Source: Marinifilum flexuosum
GTDB taxonomy: Bacteria > Bacteroidota > Bacteroidia > Bacteroidales > Marinifilaceae
DNA length: 64,000 nucleotides
Direction of reading: 5' to 3'
Assembly (NCBI RefSeq): GCF_003610555.1
Contig: NZ_RAPQ01000014.1
Span: 1 to 64,000, forward strand
Positions 34,032-41,909 of this stretch are shown here, piece after piece (within the stretch, counting starts at the first letter, position 1; each line of letters opens with the position of its first letter). Below the pieces are notes generated by a model that was not told the DNA's origin, did no database searches, and saw nothing but the letters and a program-made list of their open reading frames with translations. The position numbers and the translations under genes were made by a program.

Positions 34032-35930
34032 TTATTTCCCTATACAATAAAGGTGTTTCTCTCCGCGGATATATACTCTTCCATCAGCAAATGCCGGTGT
34101 CATATCTGATTTCTCTCCTAGTGCAGGAGCTGCTATCTCCTGATATTCCTTATCAGCTTTAAAAATGTGCATCACCCCTTCTCTGTCAAGCAGATATACA
34201 TCCCCATTGGCAAGAATTGGAGATGCATAAAATCCACTACCGAATTCCTGCTCCCAACGTATTTCTCCGGATTTGGCATCATAACATACCACGGCTCCAT
34301 AACTGGTAACAATTATCAAATTATCTCCTGAAATAACAGGGCTAGGAACATCCGACAAGTAATCATATGCTTCCCATAGAATTTCTGGATTTGCTCCCGG
34401 TTTAATGGCTACAAGACTAGCATATTCATTCAAAGCAAACACAATTCCATCACCCACAGCCACCGATGGTCCAACTTCTCCGGTAATACAATCCAACTTC
34501 CAAAGCTCTTTTCCTGTATTTACATCGTATGAAGCTACACAAGGATCTGCTGCCAGAATAACTTCCGTATTTCCACCTATCTCTGCAATCACAGGCGACG
34601 CCCATGATACACGAACCTTTCTCTTGGTACTCCACAATTCATCACCATTAGCAGTTGAAAGTGCCATAAGGCTGGCCGATTTTTTATGGTCGTACTGCAC
34701 AATTAGTTTATCCTGATATACCAACAAGGATGAAGAGTGCCCATAATGATTATGAGGAACTCCAAGGTTCTTTGCCCATTTCTGTTTTCCATTAAAATCC
34801 AAAGCAGTGATATCGCCATTGGCAAATATTGCAAATACTGATTTTCCATCCGTAGTAAGCGTAGAAGCAGCATGTCCTGTATCAGGAGTTACTTCAGGCG
34901 ATTTTGCCGGAGAACCTGCAATGCCTTCCACCTTAGCAGTCCAGAGTAGCTTCCCATTATTTCTATCATAGCAGTATACTTCTCTTTGAGTAGCATTGGC
35001 TCCTGACAAAAACAGCTTATCTCCCCAAATTACAGGGGAGTTGTAGGCATGAATCGGAACCTGAACTTTCCACAGTACATTTTTACCACTTGCGCCATCC
35101 CAATCGGTTGGGATGTTTTTTTGATAAGATACTCCCTGTCCAGCAGCTCCACGGAATGCCGGAAAGTTTGCCATCATTTCTTTTGTAGGGTATGATACAC
35201 CGCCAGTAACTTTTGGGGCGGGAGTTTCCTTTTTGATCTCTGGTTCTTTCTTCTCAACTGCCTCTTCTTTCTTATCTTCAACAACAGGTTCAGCAGGCTT
35301 TTCATTCTCCTTTTTCACCTCTTCTGCAGCTTTCTCTACCTTAACCTCTTCCTTAACTTCTTCTTTAATTGGCTCCACCACCTCAACATCGCTTTTTTCT
35401 TCAGGAGTTGATTGTGCTACCAGTGCTGCTTGTGTAAATTGATTTCCCAATTCCTTGTGAGTCAAAAAAGCTACTAATAATGTAATTGCCACCAAGCCAA
35501 AACCGCCAAGGCCAATCCACTCACGAGCTTTCTCTTTGAATAAAACAATATTCTCTTGTTCACTTTCTGTTACTTCCGGTAGTTTTTGCTTGCCTGCATA
35601 AAACATCTGTAAAGCAATTGCTGTAACAATAACACCTAATAACAAAAGATAACCACCAGCTTTCACCTGCCATTGATTGGTGAAGTAGGCTTTACGCACC
35701 AAAAGATCCATTTCACGAATCTGCTCTCGCAATTGATTGTCATTTGGATTTTCTTCCAATCGCTGCACCAATGAGTTGATTAATTCTGTATTTACAGGAT
35801 CAATTCGATTGATTTGTATGTAATTCACCAAAACCAACATGCAGATGATAAAGGAGAAAGTTCCCGCTACAATCGCGATATTTCTCCATAGAAATTGGTT
35901 GGTTTTTCTTAATTTGAATTTGTTATTCAT
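34032..35930 (-). CDS. Membrane-anchored PQQ-like beta-propeller protein
   Basis: Protein of 632 residues. Three membrane helices (about 17-38, 91-112, 139-157) are followed by a charged Glu/Lys/Val/Pro-rich linker (about 175-245), then a PQQ-type propeller from about residue 255 to the end (YCYDRNNGKLLWTAK, VAIKPGANPEILWEAY). Three helices put the propeller outside the membrane if the N-terminus is inside. The linker looks like a spacer able to cross part of the periplasm. Its stop is 2 nt before the NuoE-NuoF start, so the two are co-translated, which links a cytoplasmic NADH enzyme with an envelope propeller. Confidence 0.88.
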   Translation of the reverse strand: MNNKFKLRKTNQFLWRNIAIVAGTFSFIICMLVLVNYIQINRIDPVNTELINSLVQRLEENPNDNQLREQIREMDLLVRKAYFTNQWQVKAGGYLLLLGVIVTAIALQMFYAGKQKLPEVTESEQENIVLFKEKAREWIGLGGFGLVAITLLVAFLTHKELGNQFTQAALVAQSTPEEKSDVEVVEPIKEEVKEEVKVEKAAEEVKKENEKPAEPVVEDKKEEAVEKKEPEIKKETPAPKVTGGVSYPTKEMMANFPAFRGAAGQGVSYQKNIPTDWDGASGKNVLWKVQVPIHAYNSPVIWGDKLFLSGANATQREVYCYDRNNGKLLWTAKVEGIAGSPAKSPEVTPDTGHAASTLTTDGKSVFAIFANGDITALDFNGKQKWAKNLGVPHNHYGHSSSLLVYQDKLIVQYDHKKSASLMALSTANGDELWSTKRKVRVSWASPVIAEIGGNTEVILAADPCVASYDVNTGKELWKLDCITGEVGPSVAVGDGIVFALNEYASLVAIKPGANPEILWEAYDYLSDVPSPVISGDNLIIVTSYGAVVCYDAKSGEIRWEQEFGSGFYASPILANGDVYLLDREGVMHIFKADKEYQEIAAPALGEKSDMTPAFADGRVYIRGEKHLYCIGK

Positions 35931-35986
35931 GGGTTAGTAATTTACTACTGAATAAGTTTTAATATAAATGATTCTCTTCTTGTAAA

Positions 35987-36030
35987 ACCCCTCTGCCAGT
36001 TGGCATCTCCCCTAAAAGGGAGAAACCCAA
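35987..36030. repeat. CCCCT-type palindromic repeat
   Basis: Imperfect palindromic pair (CCCCTCTGCCAGTTGGCA, then CTCCCCTAAAAGGGAG) in the 182-nt gap between the NapH-like and propeller genes. Same dispersed family as 25571-25645. Confidence 0.45.
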
Positions 36031-36083
36031 AATTGTAGCATTGCTCGATACAATCGATCCATCTCGAAAATTTAATTCGGAAT

Positions 36084-36122
36084 CCTAATTACTCATTATT
36101 AATTGTTAATTCTTAATTGCTT
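36084..36122. repeat. AT-rich repeat supplying the stop of the NapH-like gene
   Basis: TTACTCATTATTAATTGTTA followed by ATTCTTAATTGC covers the stop codon of the gene ending at 36113. Near-identical AT stretches are at 26590-26640 and 30040-30072 (which gives the stop of the GltD-like gene), and a variant is at the end of the terpene-cyclase-like gene (19853-19890). Confidence 0.5.
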
Positions 36123-37375
36123 TCCACCGGACAATATTTTAAACATCTGGCACAGCTTACACATTCCCCTTTATCTGGCTCATAATCTTCTCGATATTTG
36201 TATCTTGTTAATCCTGCCAAAGACAATCCAAATACCAAACCAATAAAGGCTCCTAGCATCCACGATCCATAATAAAACTGCTTTAATATAGCTGCTGATT
36301 CCAGATATAGTTCCTCCTTGGTTTTACCAGAGGTTCTGAATCCTTCAATCTCCAAGCTTTCCTTCATCGTATTCGAATCGAAATGAAGCAATTCATTGGC
36401 CAAACGTACTTTCGAATTCACCATTGCCAAATTTTCATGGAAATTTGAAACCACCCAGCCTCCAATAATCATTAAGGCAGGAATTATCATTCCCAAAAGG
36501 ATGAAACGTCTCGTTGCAGATCTTTTACCCTCCATTTGTTTGACTTCAACAGGCTTATTGATGGCATCCAATGGACATGAATTCTCGCATAGTTTACACT
36601 GAATACAACTTGCCGGAGTAATGCTTAAATGATTTTTGGAAACTCTGCTCACCAAGTTCAGAATCACACCGTAAGGACATAAAAATCGACAGTAAGGGCG
36701 TGCAATAAAAACACTAATCAGCAGAAATGCAGCACCAATGGCAAACATAAAAAAGGTTGCATTGAACCTGAATATTCCAACAAAAGGATCATATCTACAG
36801 ATAATAAAATCGGTCCCCGTTGCTGCATAAAGAATCGCTAAACCAAGATATATCCATGGAATCAATCCCAAAACTTTCTGTAGCCATTTCTTCAAATTCA
36901 CCGGTCTCAACAGAAAAACATCCTGTACCGCCCCCAAAGGACATACTCCAGCACAAAAGGTTCTTCCGAAAAACAATGTATAAACCAACGGAATAACGAA
37001 AAATGCTAATGCTGAAAGTGGAATATGGTATCCTGGATTGAATAAAGCCAATACAACATTTTGAACCGATCCAACTGAACATACACACCCCTCTCTAAGA
37101 AATCCAAAATATACAATGGAAAATAGTGAAGTAATTACAACACCTGTACGTGAACGTTTCCTATGAATAAACCAGGTAATCAAGCTTAAAGCTGCAATTA
37201 AAAGCAATACGTCCACCAATGCGAATATTCCCGCACGAGGTTCTGGCATGGAAGCTACTGGTTGCGTATAGCCCGATTCAAATTCTGGTCTTGGAAATCG
37301 TTGAGTTTGCGCAAAAGCTGCAAAATCGATGATCAATAGCACAAACAGAGAGAATATCGAAAAGATTTTCTTCAT
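36113..37375 (-). CDS. NapH-like membrane polyferredoxin
   Basis: Membrane protein of 420 residues. After a signal-like first helix come about five more helices, with two Cys motifs inside helices (FCAGVCPLGAVQD and CRFLCPYGV) typical of NapH/CcoG-type proteins, then 4Fe-4S motifs CIQCKLCENSCP near residue 260 and CVSCARCLKYCP at the very end. Such proteins pass electrons between the quinol pool and periplasmic FeS partners. Its gene is 3 nt after the Tat 4Fe-4S gene, so a NapG-NapH-like pair is likely. There is no nitrate reductase here. Confidence 0.88.
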   Translation of the reverse strand: MKKIFSIFSLFVLLIIDFAAFAQTQRFPRPEFESGYTQPVASMPEPRAGIFALVDVLLLIAALSLITWFIHRKRSRTGVVITSLFSIVYFGFLREGCVCSVGSVQNVVLALFNPGYHIPLSALAFFVIPLVYTLFFGRTFCAGVCPLGAVQDVFLLRPVNLKKWLQKVLGLIPWIYLGLAILYAATGTDFIICRYDPFVGIFRFNATFFMFAIGAAFLLISVFIARPYCRFLCPYGVILNLVSRVSKNHLSITPASCIQCKLCENSCPLDAINKPVEVKQMEGKRSATRRFILLGMIIPALMIIGGWVVSNFHENLAMVNSKVRLANELLHFDSNTMKESLEIEGFRTSGKTKEELYLESAAILKQFYYGSWMLGAFIGLVFGLSLAGLTRYKYREDYEPDKGECVSCARCLKYCPVESN

Positions 37376-37378
37376 TTC

Positions 37379-37939
37379 TTAAATCTTTTTATTGGTTTTG
37401 AAGCCGGCAAACTGGTAGGCTTCTTCAAGAGGAACTCGTTTAAATGCATCTGATGGACAATCGCGTGCAATGGCGCATTCGTTGCAATTCACACATAAAT
37501 CGTGACTGACTTGTAATTGTAGTGAACCATTTCCGAAGGCACCACAACCTTTTACACATTTACCACAACCAATGCACAACTCATCAATGATCTCATACTT
37601 AAAATAAGGATCTTCTACATAAGTACGTTTGATGGCTCCTGTTGGACAAAGCATATTTTCTGCACCCGTAGATAGATTCTTTACATTCGGTCGAAAATAT
37701 CCACCACACAAATCACAATAGCCACACATGTCGTAAACATGAATGCATTTTACTGCCGATGGTGTTACAACACAACTTGTTGCACAACGTCCACATTGTG
37801 TACATTTGGTTGGATCAAGTTGCCAAAGGTAATCTCCTTTTACACTTTTGTTCGCCAGAACTCCTGCAACTCCAATAATGCTTGCTCCCGCCGCAAAACG
37901 AAAGCATGTATTTATAAATTCTCTTCTGTCTTTTTTCAT
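37379..37939 (-). CDS. Tat-exported 4Fe-4S ferredoxin protein (NapG-like)
   Basis: Protein of 186 residues with a twin-arginine signal (KKDRREFINTCFRFAAGASI). The mature part has four Cys groups: CTQCGRCATSC, a CGYCDLCGG region with a CP motif further on, CIGCGKCVKGC, and CVNCNECAIARDCP. This resembles NapG, a four-cluster periplasmic ferredoxin. With the Tat signal it should be folded with its clusters before export and then work on the outer face next to the NapH-like protein. It is preceded by the small Tat protein gene (19-nt gap). Confidence 0.9.
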   Translation of the reverse strand: MKKDRREFINTCFRFAAGASIIGVAGVLANKSVKGDYLWQLDPTKCTQCGRCATSCVVTPSAVKCIHVYDMCGYCDLCGGYFRPNVKNLSTGAENMLCPTGAIKRTYVEDPYFKYEIIDELCIGCGKCVKGCGAFGNGSLQLQVSHDLCVNCNECAIARDCPSDAFKRVPLEEAYQFAGFKTNKKI

Positions 37940-37958
37940 GCTTACTAGTAATTAGCAA

Positions 37959-38168
37959 CTAGTTTTTAGAAGCTTGTTGATCTCTTTTGAATTTTAAGCC
38001 TTCTGGTTTTTTACAACTTTTTAACTGCTTACAATCCTGACATGGAGTGGTAAACTCACAAGTCTCTTTCGTTGTATAGTTTCTATAAACAAATACCCCG
38101 CTAATTGCAGCCAATCCCGCGATTATTAATCCTCTCAACCCACTTCTTAAAAAATCTCTTCTTTCCAT
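37959..38168 (-). CDS. Small Tat-signal Cys protein
   Basis: Protein of 69 residues. It begins MERRDFLRSGLRG, a twin-arginine motif followed by a hydrophobic helix (residues 12-28). The short mature part carries four Cys (CEFTTPCQDCKQLKSC), enough for one cluster or metal site. It is probably membrane-held by the uncleaved Tat segment. The ATG at 38168 is preferred to a TTG at 38183. It is packed between the NHL-like and NapG-like genes with gaps of 1 and 19 nt, so it is very likely a real part of the complex. I recognise no family. Confidence 0.7.
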   Translation of the reverse strand: MERRDFLRSGLRGLIIAGLAAISGVFVYRNYTTKETCEFTTPCQDCKQLKSCKKPEGLKFKRDQQASKN

Positions 38169-38169
38169 T

Positions 38170-39132
38170 CTATTTTGCTTCAAAAATTCTGATTAATCTT
38201 TTTACTGGATCCAAAACCAAGATCCTATCTTCTGAATCTACAGCCAAATCAATACCAACCGTTCCTGGTTCAAACAAATCCGGAGCAGCCACTACCGATT
38301 TAAAATCTCCTGAAGGGAGATGTATTTTTACTCTTTCCAATCCTTTTTCAGCGGTCACAAAAGAACCATCAGATAAGATGGCAATATTCGACGGATTGCA
38401 ACATCCACTAAAGCCTTCCACACTCATCGAGGTTCTGTTCCAACTTGATATTTGTTCTCCTTTAAAGTTGTATGCCTCAAAAGCATGTCGGCCCGGATTT
38501 ACCGCCCATAATTCACCTTGTCTACCAATCAGCAAATCAAAATATGGACTAGGAATTACAAAACCTTTTATTCCTTCTGCCCGATTTTCTTCACCAATTT
38601 CCTTTATTTTAATTCCATCAATACTGTAATGATGAATGATTTTCTGACCAGCATCGGCGATAAAAACATTGGTATCCTGAACGGCAATTGAAGTAATGTA
38701 AGTTCGATCTCCTTTTACAACAAAGCTGTTTCTTAAACTCCCATTGGGTTTCCTGATATCGATACGATTACTCATTCCTACCAGAATATTACCATTCTCC
38801 ATTACTGTGATACAAGATGCTGCCTGTCTTAATTTCAAACTGTTAATTTGCTTGCCCTCCGAGTTGAGTACAAGTACATTTTTGTCTGTTCCTACATAAA
38901 TATTATCATCCTGATCTACGGCAATGGTATGAATTTCATCTGCATCAATTTTGATTTGCTTGCTCTCTTTATGACTGATTTTTGATGCATCTACATGGCG
39001 TAAAGAATTCAAATCATACTCATAAACATTCTCCTGGCTCACATTACCTGTTTTAAACAGATCTTTTGCCATGAATGCTATCAATACGATTAGCAAAACA
39101 ACAGACAACCATAAAATCAATTTATTCTTCAT
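38170..39132 (-). CDS. NHL-like six-bladed beta-propeller, membrane-anchored
   Basis: Protein of 320 residues with an N-terminal helix (residues 4-22, no clear cleavage site) and a six-bladed propeller. The blades have the pattern AVDQDDNIYVGTDKN, AVQDTNVFIADAGQK and AVDSEDRILVLDPVKR, as in NHL/SGL-type domains rather than PQQ-type. Function unknown; by position it belongs to the NapG-NapH-like block. The gene runs into the small Tat protein gene with 1 nt between them. Confidence 0.8.
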   Translation of the reverse strand: MKNKLILWLSVVLLIVLIAFMAKDLFKTGNVSQENVYEYDLNSLRHVDASKISHKESKQIKIDADEIHTIAVDQDDNIYVGTDKNVLVLNSEGKQINSLKLRQAASCITVMENGNILVGMSNRIDIRKPNGSLRNSFVVKGDRTYITSIAVQDTNVFIADAGQKIIHHYSIDGIKIKEIGEENRAEGIKGFVIPSPYFDLLIGRQGELWAVNPGRHAFEAYNFKGEQISSWNRTSMSVEGFSGCCNPSNIAILSDGSFVTAEKGLERVKIHLPSGDFKSVVAAPDLFEPGTVGIDLAVDSEDRILVLDPVKRLIRIFEAK

Positions 39133-39143
39133 ATCTGAATTCT

Positions 39144-40571
39144 TTAATAGGCTCTCACATCAATACATACCATATGTTTGTCATCTCTCATTAACAAACG
39201 TCCATCAACAACAACCAAAGGTCCCCAAGCATCGTGTCCATCCATAATTTTGGCTTTATCCAAAAACTGGAAACTCTTTGATGTAGCCTTAGCAATGCTT
39301 ATGGTTCCATCATCTTTAAGGATAAAGAATTTACCATCTGCAACTACATATGGTCCCAAACCAAATCGATGTGCTGAACCACTATCCCAAAGTATCTTTT
39401 GACTATCATTTGGATCAACACAAACAAAACGATTTCTTAAACCACCGGCATCCTTAGGAAGAATACTAAACATGTGTCCATCATATAAAATAGGCGTTTG
39501 CTGTTCTGATGCTATTCCATCTTTAGGCTTGAATTTTTGTAAGGTTTCAACCGAATATTTATTACCTGATTTTTTTACCTGCAACAAAATTCCTCCTGCA
39601 CCATATCCTGCTGTCATGTATACTTTGCCATTGCCAAAAACAATTGGCGAAGGAGCCACAACCGAAGGAGCAAAATCTTTTGTTTTCCATAAGATCTCTC
39701 CCAAGTCATCACCTTCTGCAGAAACACCAACAATACCACCTACTGCGGCATATACCCACATTTTTTTACCATTAAAATTCATTGGCATAACAGATGAATG
39801 AGACATCTTCCATCCATCAGGATTTGGGGTTTCCCAAACTACTTTTCCCGTAGCACAATCCACACCCATTAGTAAAGATGATCCTCCTGGAGCAATAATG
39901 GCAATATTGTCGACGATAATCGGACACTGACCGGTATACCAAAAAGGTATTTCAGACATGTAATCCTTAACCAAATCAATTCCCCATAAGAAATCTCCCG
40001 TATTTGGATCGGTACACATCACGTGACATCGAGGTCCAATCGTAATTAAATACTTATCATTGATAGCTGGAACAGTTCTGGATATACCATGATTTCGTTT
40101 GATACGCACTCGATACCACCTTCTCCACAACTCTTCTCCTGTTTCCAATGAAAAGCATCTTAAAGCATCTGCTTTTTTCACCTCATCGTAATCCAGCACA
40201 TATACCTTTCCATTGTAGACCACAGGAGCAGCATGACCTTCTCCCAGTTCTACCTGCCAATCAATTTTAGGTCTGTTTCCCCATGAATTAATCAATTTTG
40301 TTTGGTCTGCTGAAATATTATCTGAATTGGCTCCGCGAAACTGAACCCATTTACCTTTCAAGTCAGTAGATAACTCTTTAAAGAAATCAAACCCTTCACC
40401 AATCTTAACCTTTCCTCCACTGGATTCACTTTCCTTCGGACGATTGTCCATTCCCGGAATACTTGCATGAATATCTTTAACCGGATTGTATAATAACCAA
40501 TACACAAACAATACTGTTGCCACAACAACAGCCAAGAGAATTAATCCTTTTTCGCTTCTTTTCGACAGCAT
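39144..40571 (-). CDS. PQQ-like beta-propeller protein, membrane-anchored
   Basis: Protein of 475 residues with one N-terminal membrane helix (about residues 9-27). A propeller with PQQ-type blades follows (CFSLETGEELWRRW, CTDPNTGDFLWGIDL, GVDCATGKVVWETP). The opening of the propeller, WVQFRGANSDN, follows the form seen in other members of the cluster. The stretch RVRIKRNHG in a loop is unusual for the group. It is separated from the NHL-like gene by 11 nt. Confidence 0.85.
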   Translation of the reverse strand: MLSKRSEKGLILLAVVVATVLFVYWLLYNPVKDIHASIPGMDNRPKESESSGGKVKIGEGFDFFKELSTDLKGKWVQFRGANSDNISADQTKLINSWGNRPKIDWQVELGEGHAAPVVYNGKVYVLDYDEVKKADALRCFSLETGEELWRRWYRVRIKRNHGISRTVPAINDKYLITIGPRCHVMCTDPNTGDFLWGIDLVKDYMSEIPFWYTGQCPIIVDNIAIIAPGGSSLLMGVDCATGKVVWETPNPDGWKMSHSSVMPMNFNGKKMWVYAAVGGIVGVSAEGDDLGEILWKTKDFAPSVVAPSPIVFGNGKVYMTAGYGAGGILLQVKKSGNKYSVETLQKFKPKDGIASEQQTPILYDGHMFSILPKDAGGLRNRFVCVDPNDSQKILWDSGSAHRFGLGPYVVADGKFFILKDDGTISIAKATSKSFQFLDKAKIMDGHDAWGPLVVVDGRLLMRDDKHMVCIDVRAY

Positions 40572-40586
40572 ATACTTATTCGTAAG

Positions 40587-40620
40587 AAACCTGTCAGGTT
40601 TTTAAAACCCAACAGGTTTA
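40587..40620. repeat. AACCTGTCAGGTT-type palindrome
   Basis: AAACCTGTCAGGTTTTTAAA followed by ACCCAACAGGTTTA forms nested arms AAACCTGT/ACAGGTTT. It lies in the 58-nt gap between two propeller genes. Probably a dispersed repeat that may also attenuate transcription. Confidence 0.5.
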
Positions 40621-40629
40621 ACATTTACA

Positions 40630-41877
40630 TTACTCTTTTATTGAATAGGCCATTAATGCATTTTCATGACGCACATACATCACCCCATCTTTTATTACCA
40701 AATGAGACCAGTGAGGACCTTTTCCATATGGCACTTTAAATTCACTGATGATTTTGAATTCATTAGGATCAGCTTTCACCAAAGCAATATTCCCACCTTT
40801 TTCATCATAGCAATACAACATGCCTTCTGCCGAGATAATAGAGCCCTTGGTTTGCCATTTGGTTTCATACATTTTTTCTCCCGTATTCCAATCCAAACAG
40901 CACCAGTTTCCCATTCTATTATTCACCCAGTTTGCACCATAAATGTATCCATCTAACAATACGGCTCCGCCATGATGCACATCAAGCAAAGAATCCACAT
41001 AGGCCAATTCAACCCCTGATGCATCTTCGTTTAAGTTCAGCATTACCGATTTGTGATCATATCCATTGGTCACATAAATCTTACCATCTTTGTACAAAGG
41101 TGTATTGGTATTGATATTTGCTTTCCATTTTCCGCCAGCGTAAGCTCCGTAGTCAAATTTCCATTCTATTTTTCCATTATCCGGATTTACACCAAACACA
41201 TTCTTTTCAATTACCGTAACAATCTGATTCTTGCCATTTCGATTAATCATTAATGGCGATACATATCCGGGCTTGTCATTCAAACTTTCCGATTTCCAAA
41301 TGGTTTCTCCCGTCATCTTATCCAAAGCAACCATGGTGGTTTCATCTCCACAAGGAGTATAATAAACCATATTTTTATAGAGTAGAATCGATTCGGAAAT
41401 TCCCCAAGTACCAAAAGTTCCACCAAATTTTTCGCTGGCATTTACTTTCCAGTTGATATCTCCACTTAAAGCATTTACACAAGCAACATCTCCCTTTCCA
41501 CTTGAAAGGTATATTCTATCATCTTCAATGGTTGGAGTAGCACGACTATCTATAAATGAAGCATCCCATCCTTTACCATAAGGTGTTTGCCACTTTTTAT
41601 TGCCATCCATATCAAAAGCCAAAAGATAATCTGTAGAATCAATTAAGCCTGTCAGGTAAATTGTATTGTGTGCAATGGCAACCGAAGAATATCCTACAGG
41701 AATACTATCCTTGTGCCATAACATTTTTGGCCCTTCCTCAGGCCATTTTTTCAACAGTCCTGTTTCATTGTATACTCCTGTTCTGTTTGGGCCTCTCCAC
41801 TCTGTAAACACTCTTTCTTGTTTACATTGAGTTAAGGCAAAACAAGCAATAAGACCAAGTCCTAGTAATCGTTTCAT
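40630..41877 (-). CDS. PQQ-like beta-propeller, probable lipoprotein
   Basis: Protein of 415 residues. The N-terminus (MKRLLGLGLIACFALTQC) looks like a lipoprotein signal, although Gln before the Cys is not the usual residue. The propeller opens with WRGPNRTGVY and LLKKWPEEGPKMLWH, as in 26618-27841 and 41910-43121. PQQ-type blade turns follow (NALSGDINWK, DKMTGETIWK, NPDNGKIEWK). The three proteins with this opening are clear paralogues. No enzyme residue could be assigned. Confidence 0.85.
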   Translation of the reverse strand: MKRLLGLGLIACFALTQCKQERVFTEWRGPNRTGVYNETGLLKKWPEEGPKMLWHKDSIPVGYSSVAIAHNTIYLTGLIDSTDYLLAFDMDGNKKWQTPYGKGWDASFIDSRATPTIEDDRIYLSSGKGDVACVNALSGDINWKVNASEKFGGTFGTWGISESILLYKNMVYYTPCGDETTMVALDKMTGETIWKSESLNDKPGYVSPLMINRNGKNQIVTVIEKNVFGVNPDNGKIEWKFDYGAYAGGKWKANINTNTPLYKDGKIYVTNGYDHKSVMLNLNEDASGVELAYVDSLLDVHHGGAVLLDGYIYGANWVNNRMGNWCCLDWNTGEKMYETKWQTKGSIISAEGMLYCYDEKGGNIALVKADPNEFKIISEFKVPYGKGPHWSHLVIKDGVMYVRHENALMAYSIKE

Positions 41878-41909
41878 AGTTTAATTGGTTATATGTAGTG
41901 TTATCGTTT

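Noticed and set aside
36113-37939. Periplasmic nitrate reductase (Nap) operon
   Set aside because: NapG/NapH-like genes are present, but there is no NapA catalytic subunit or NapB cytochrome; the family name is used only for similarity.
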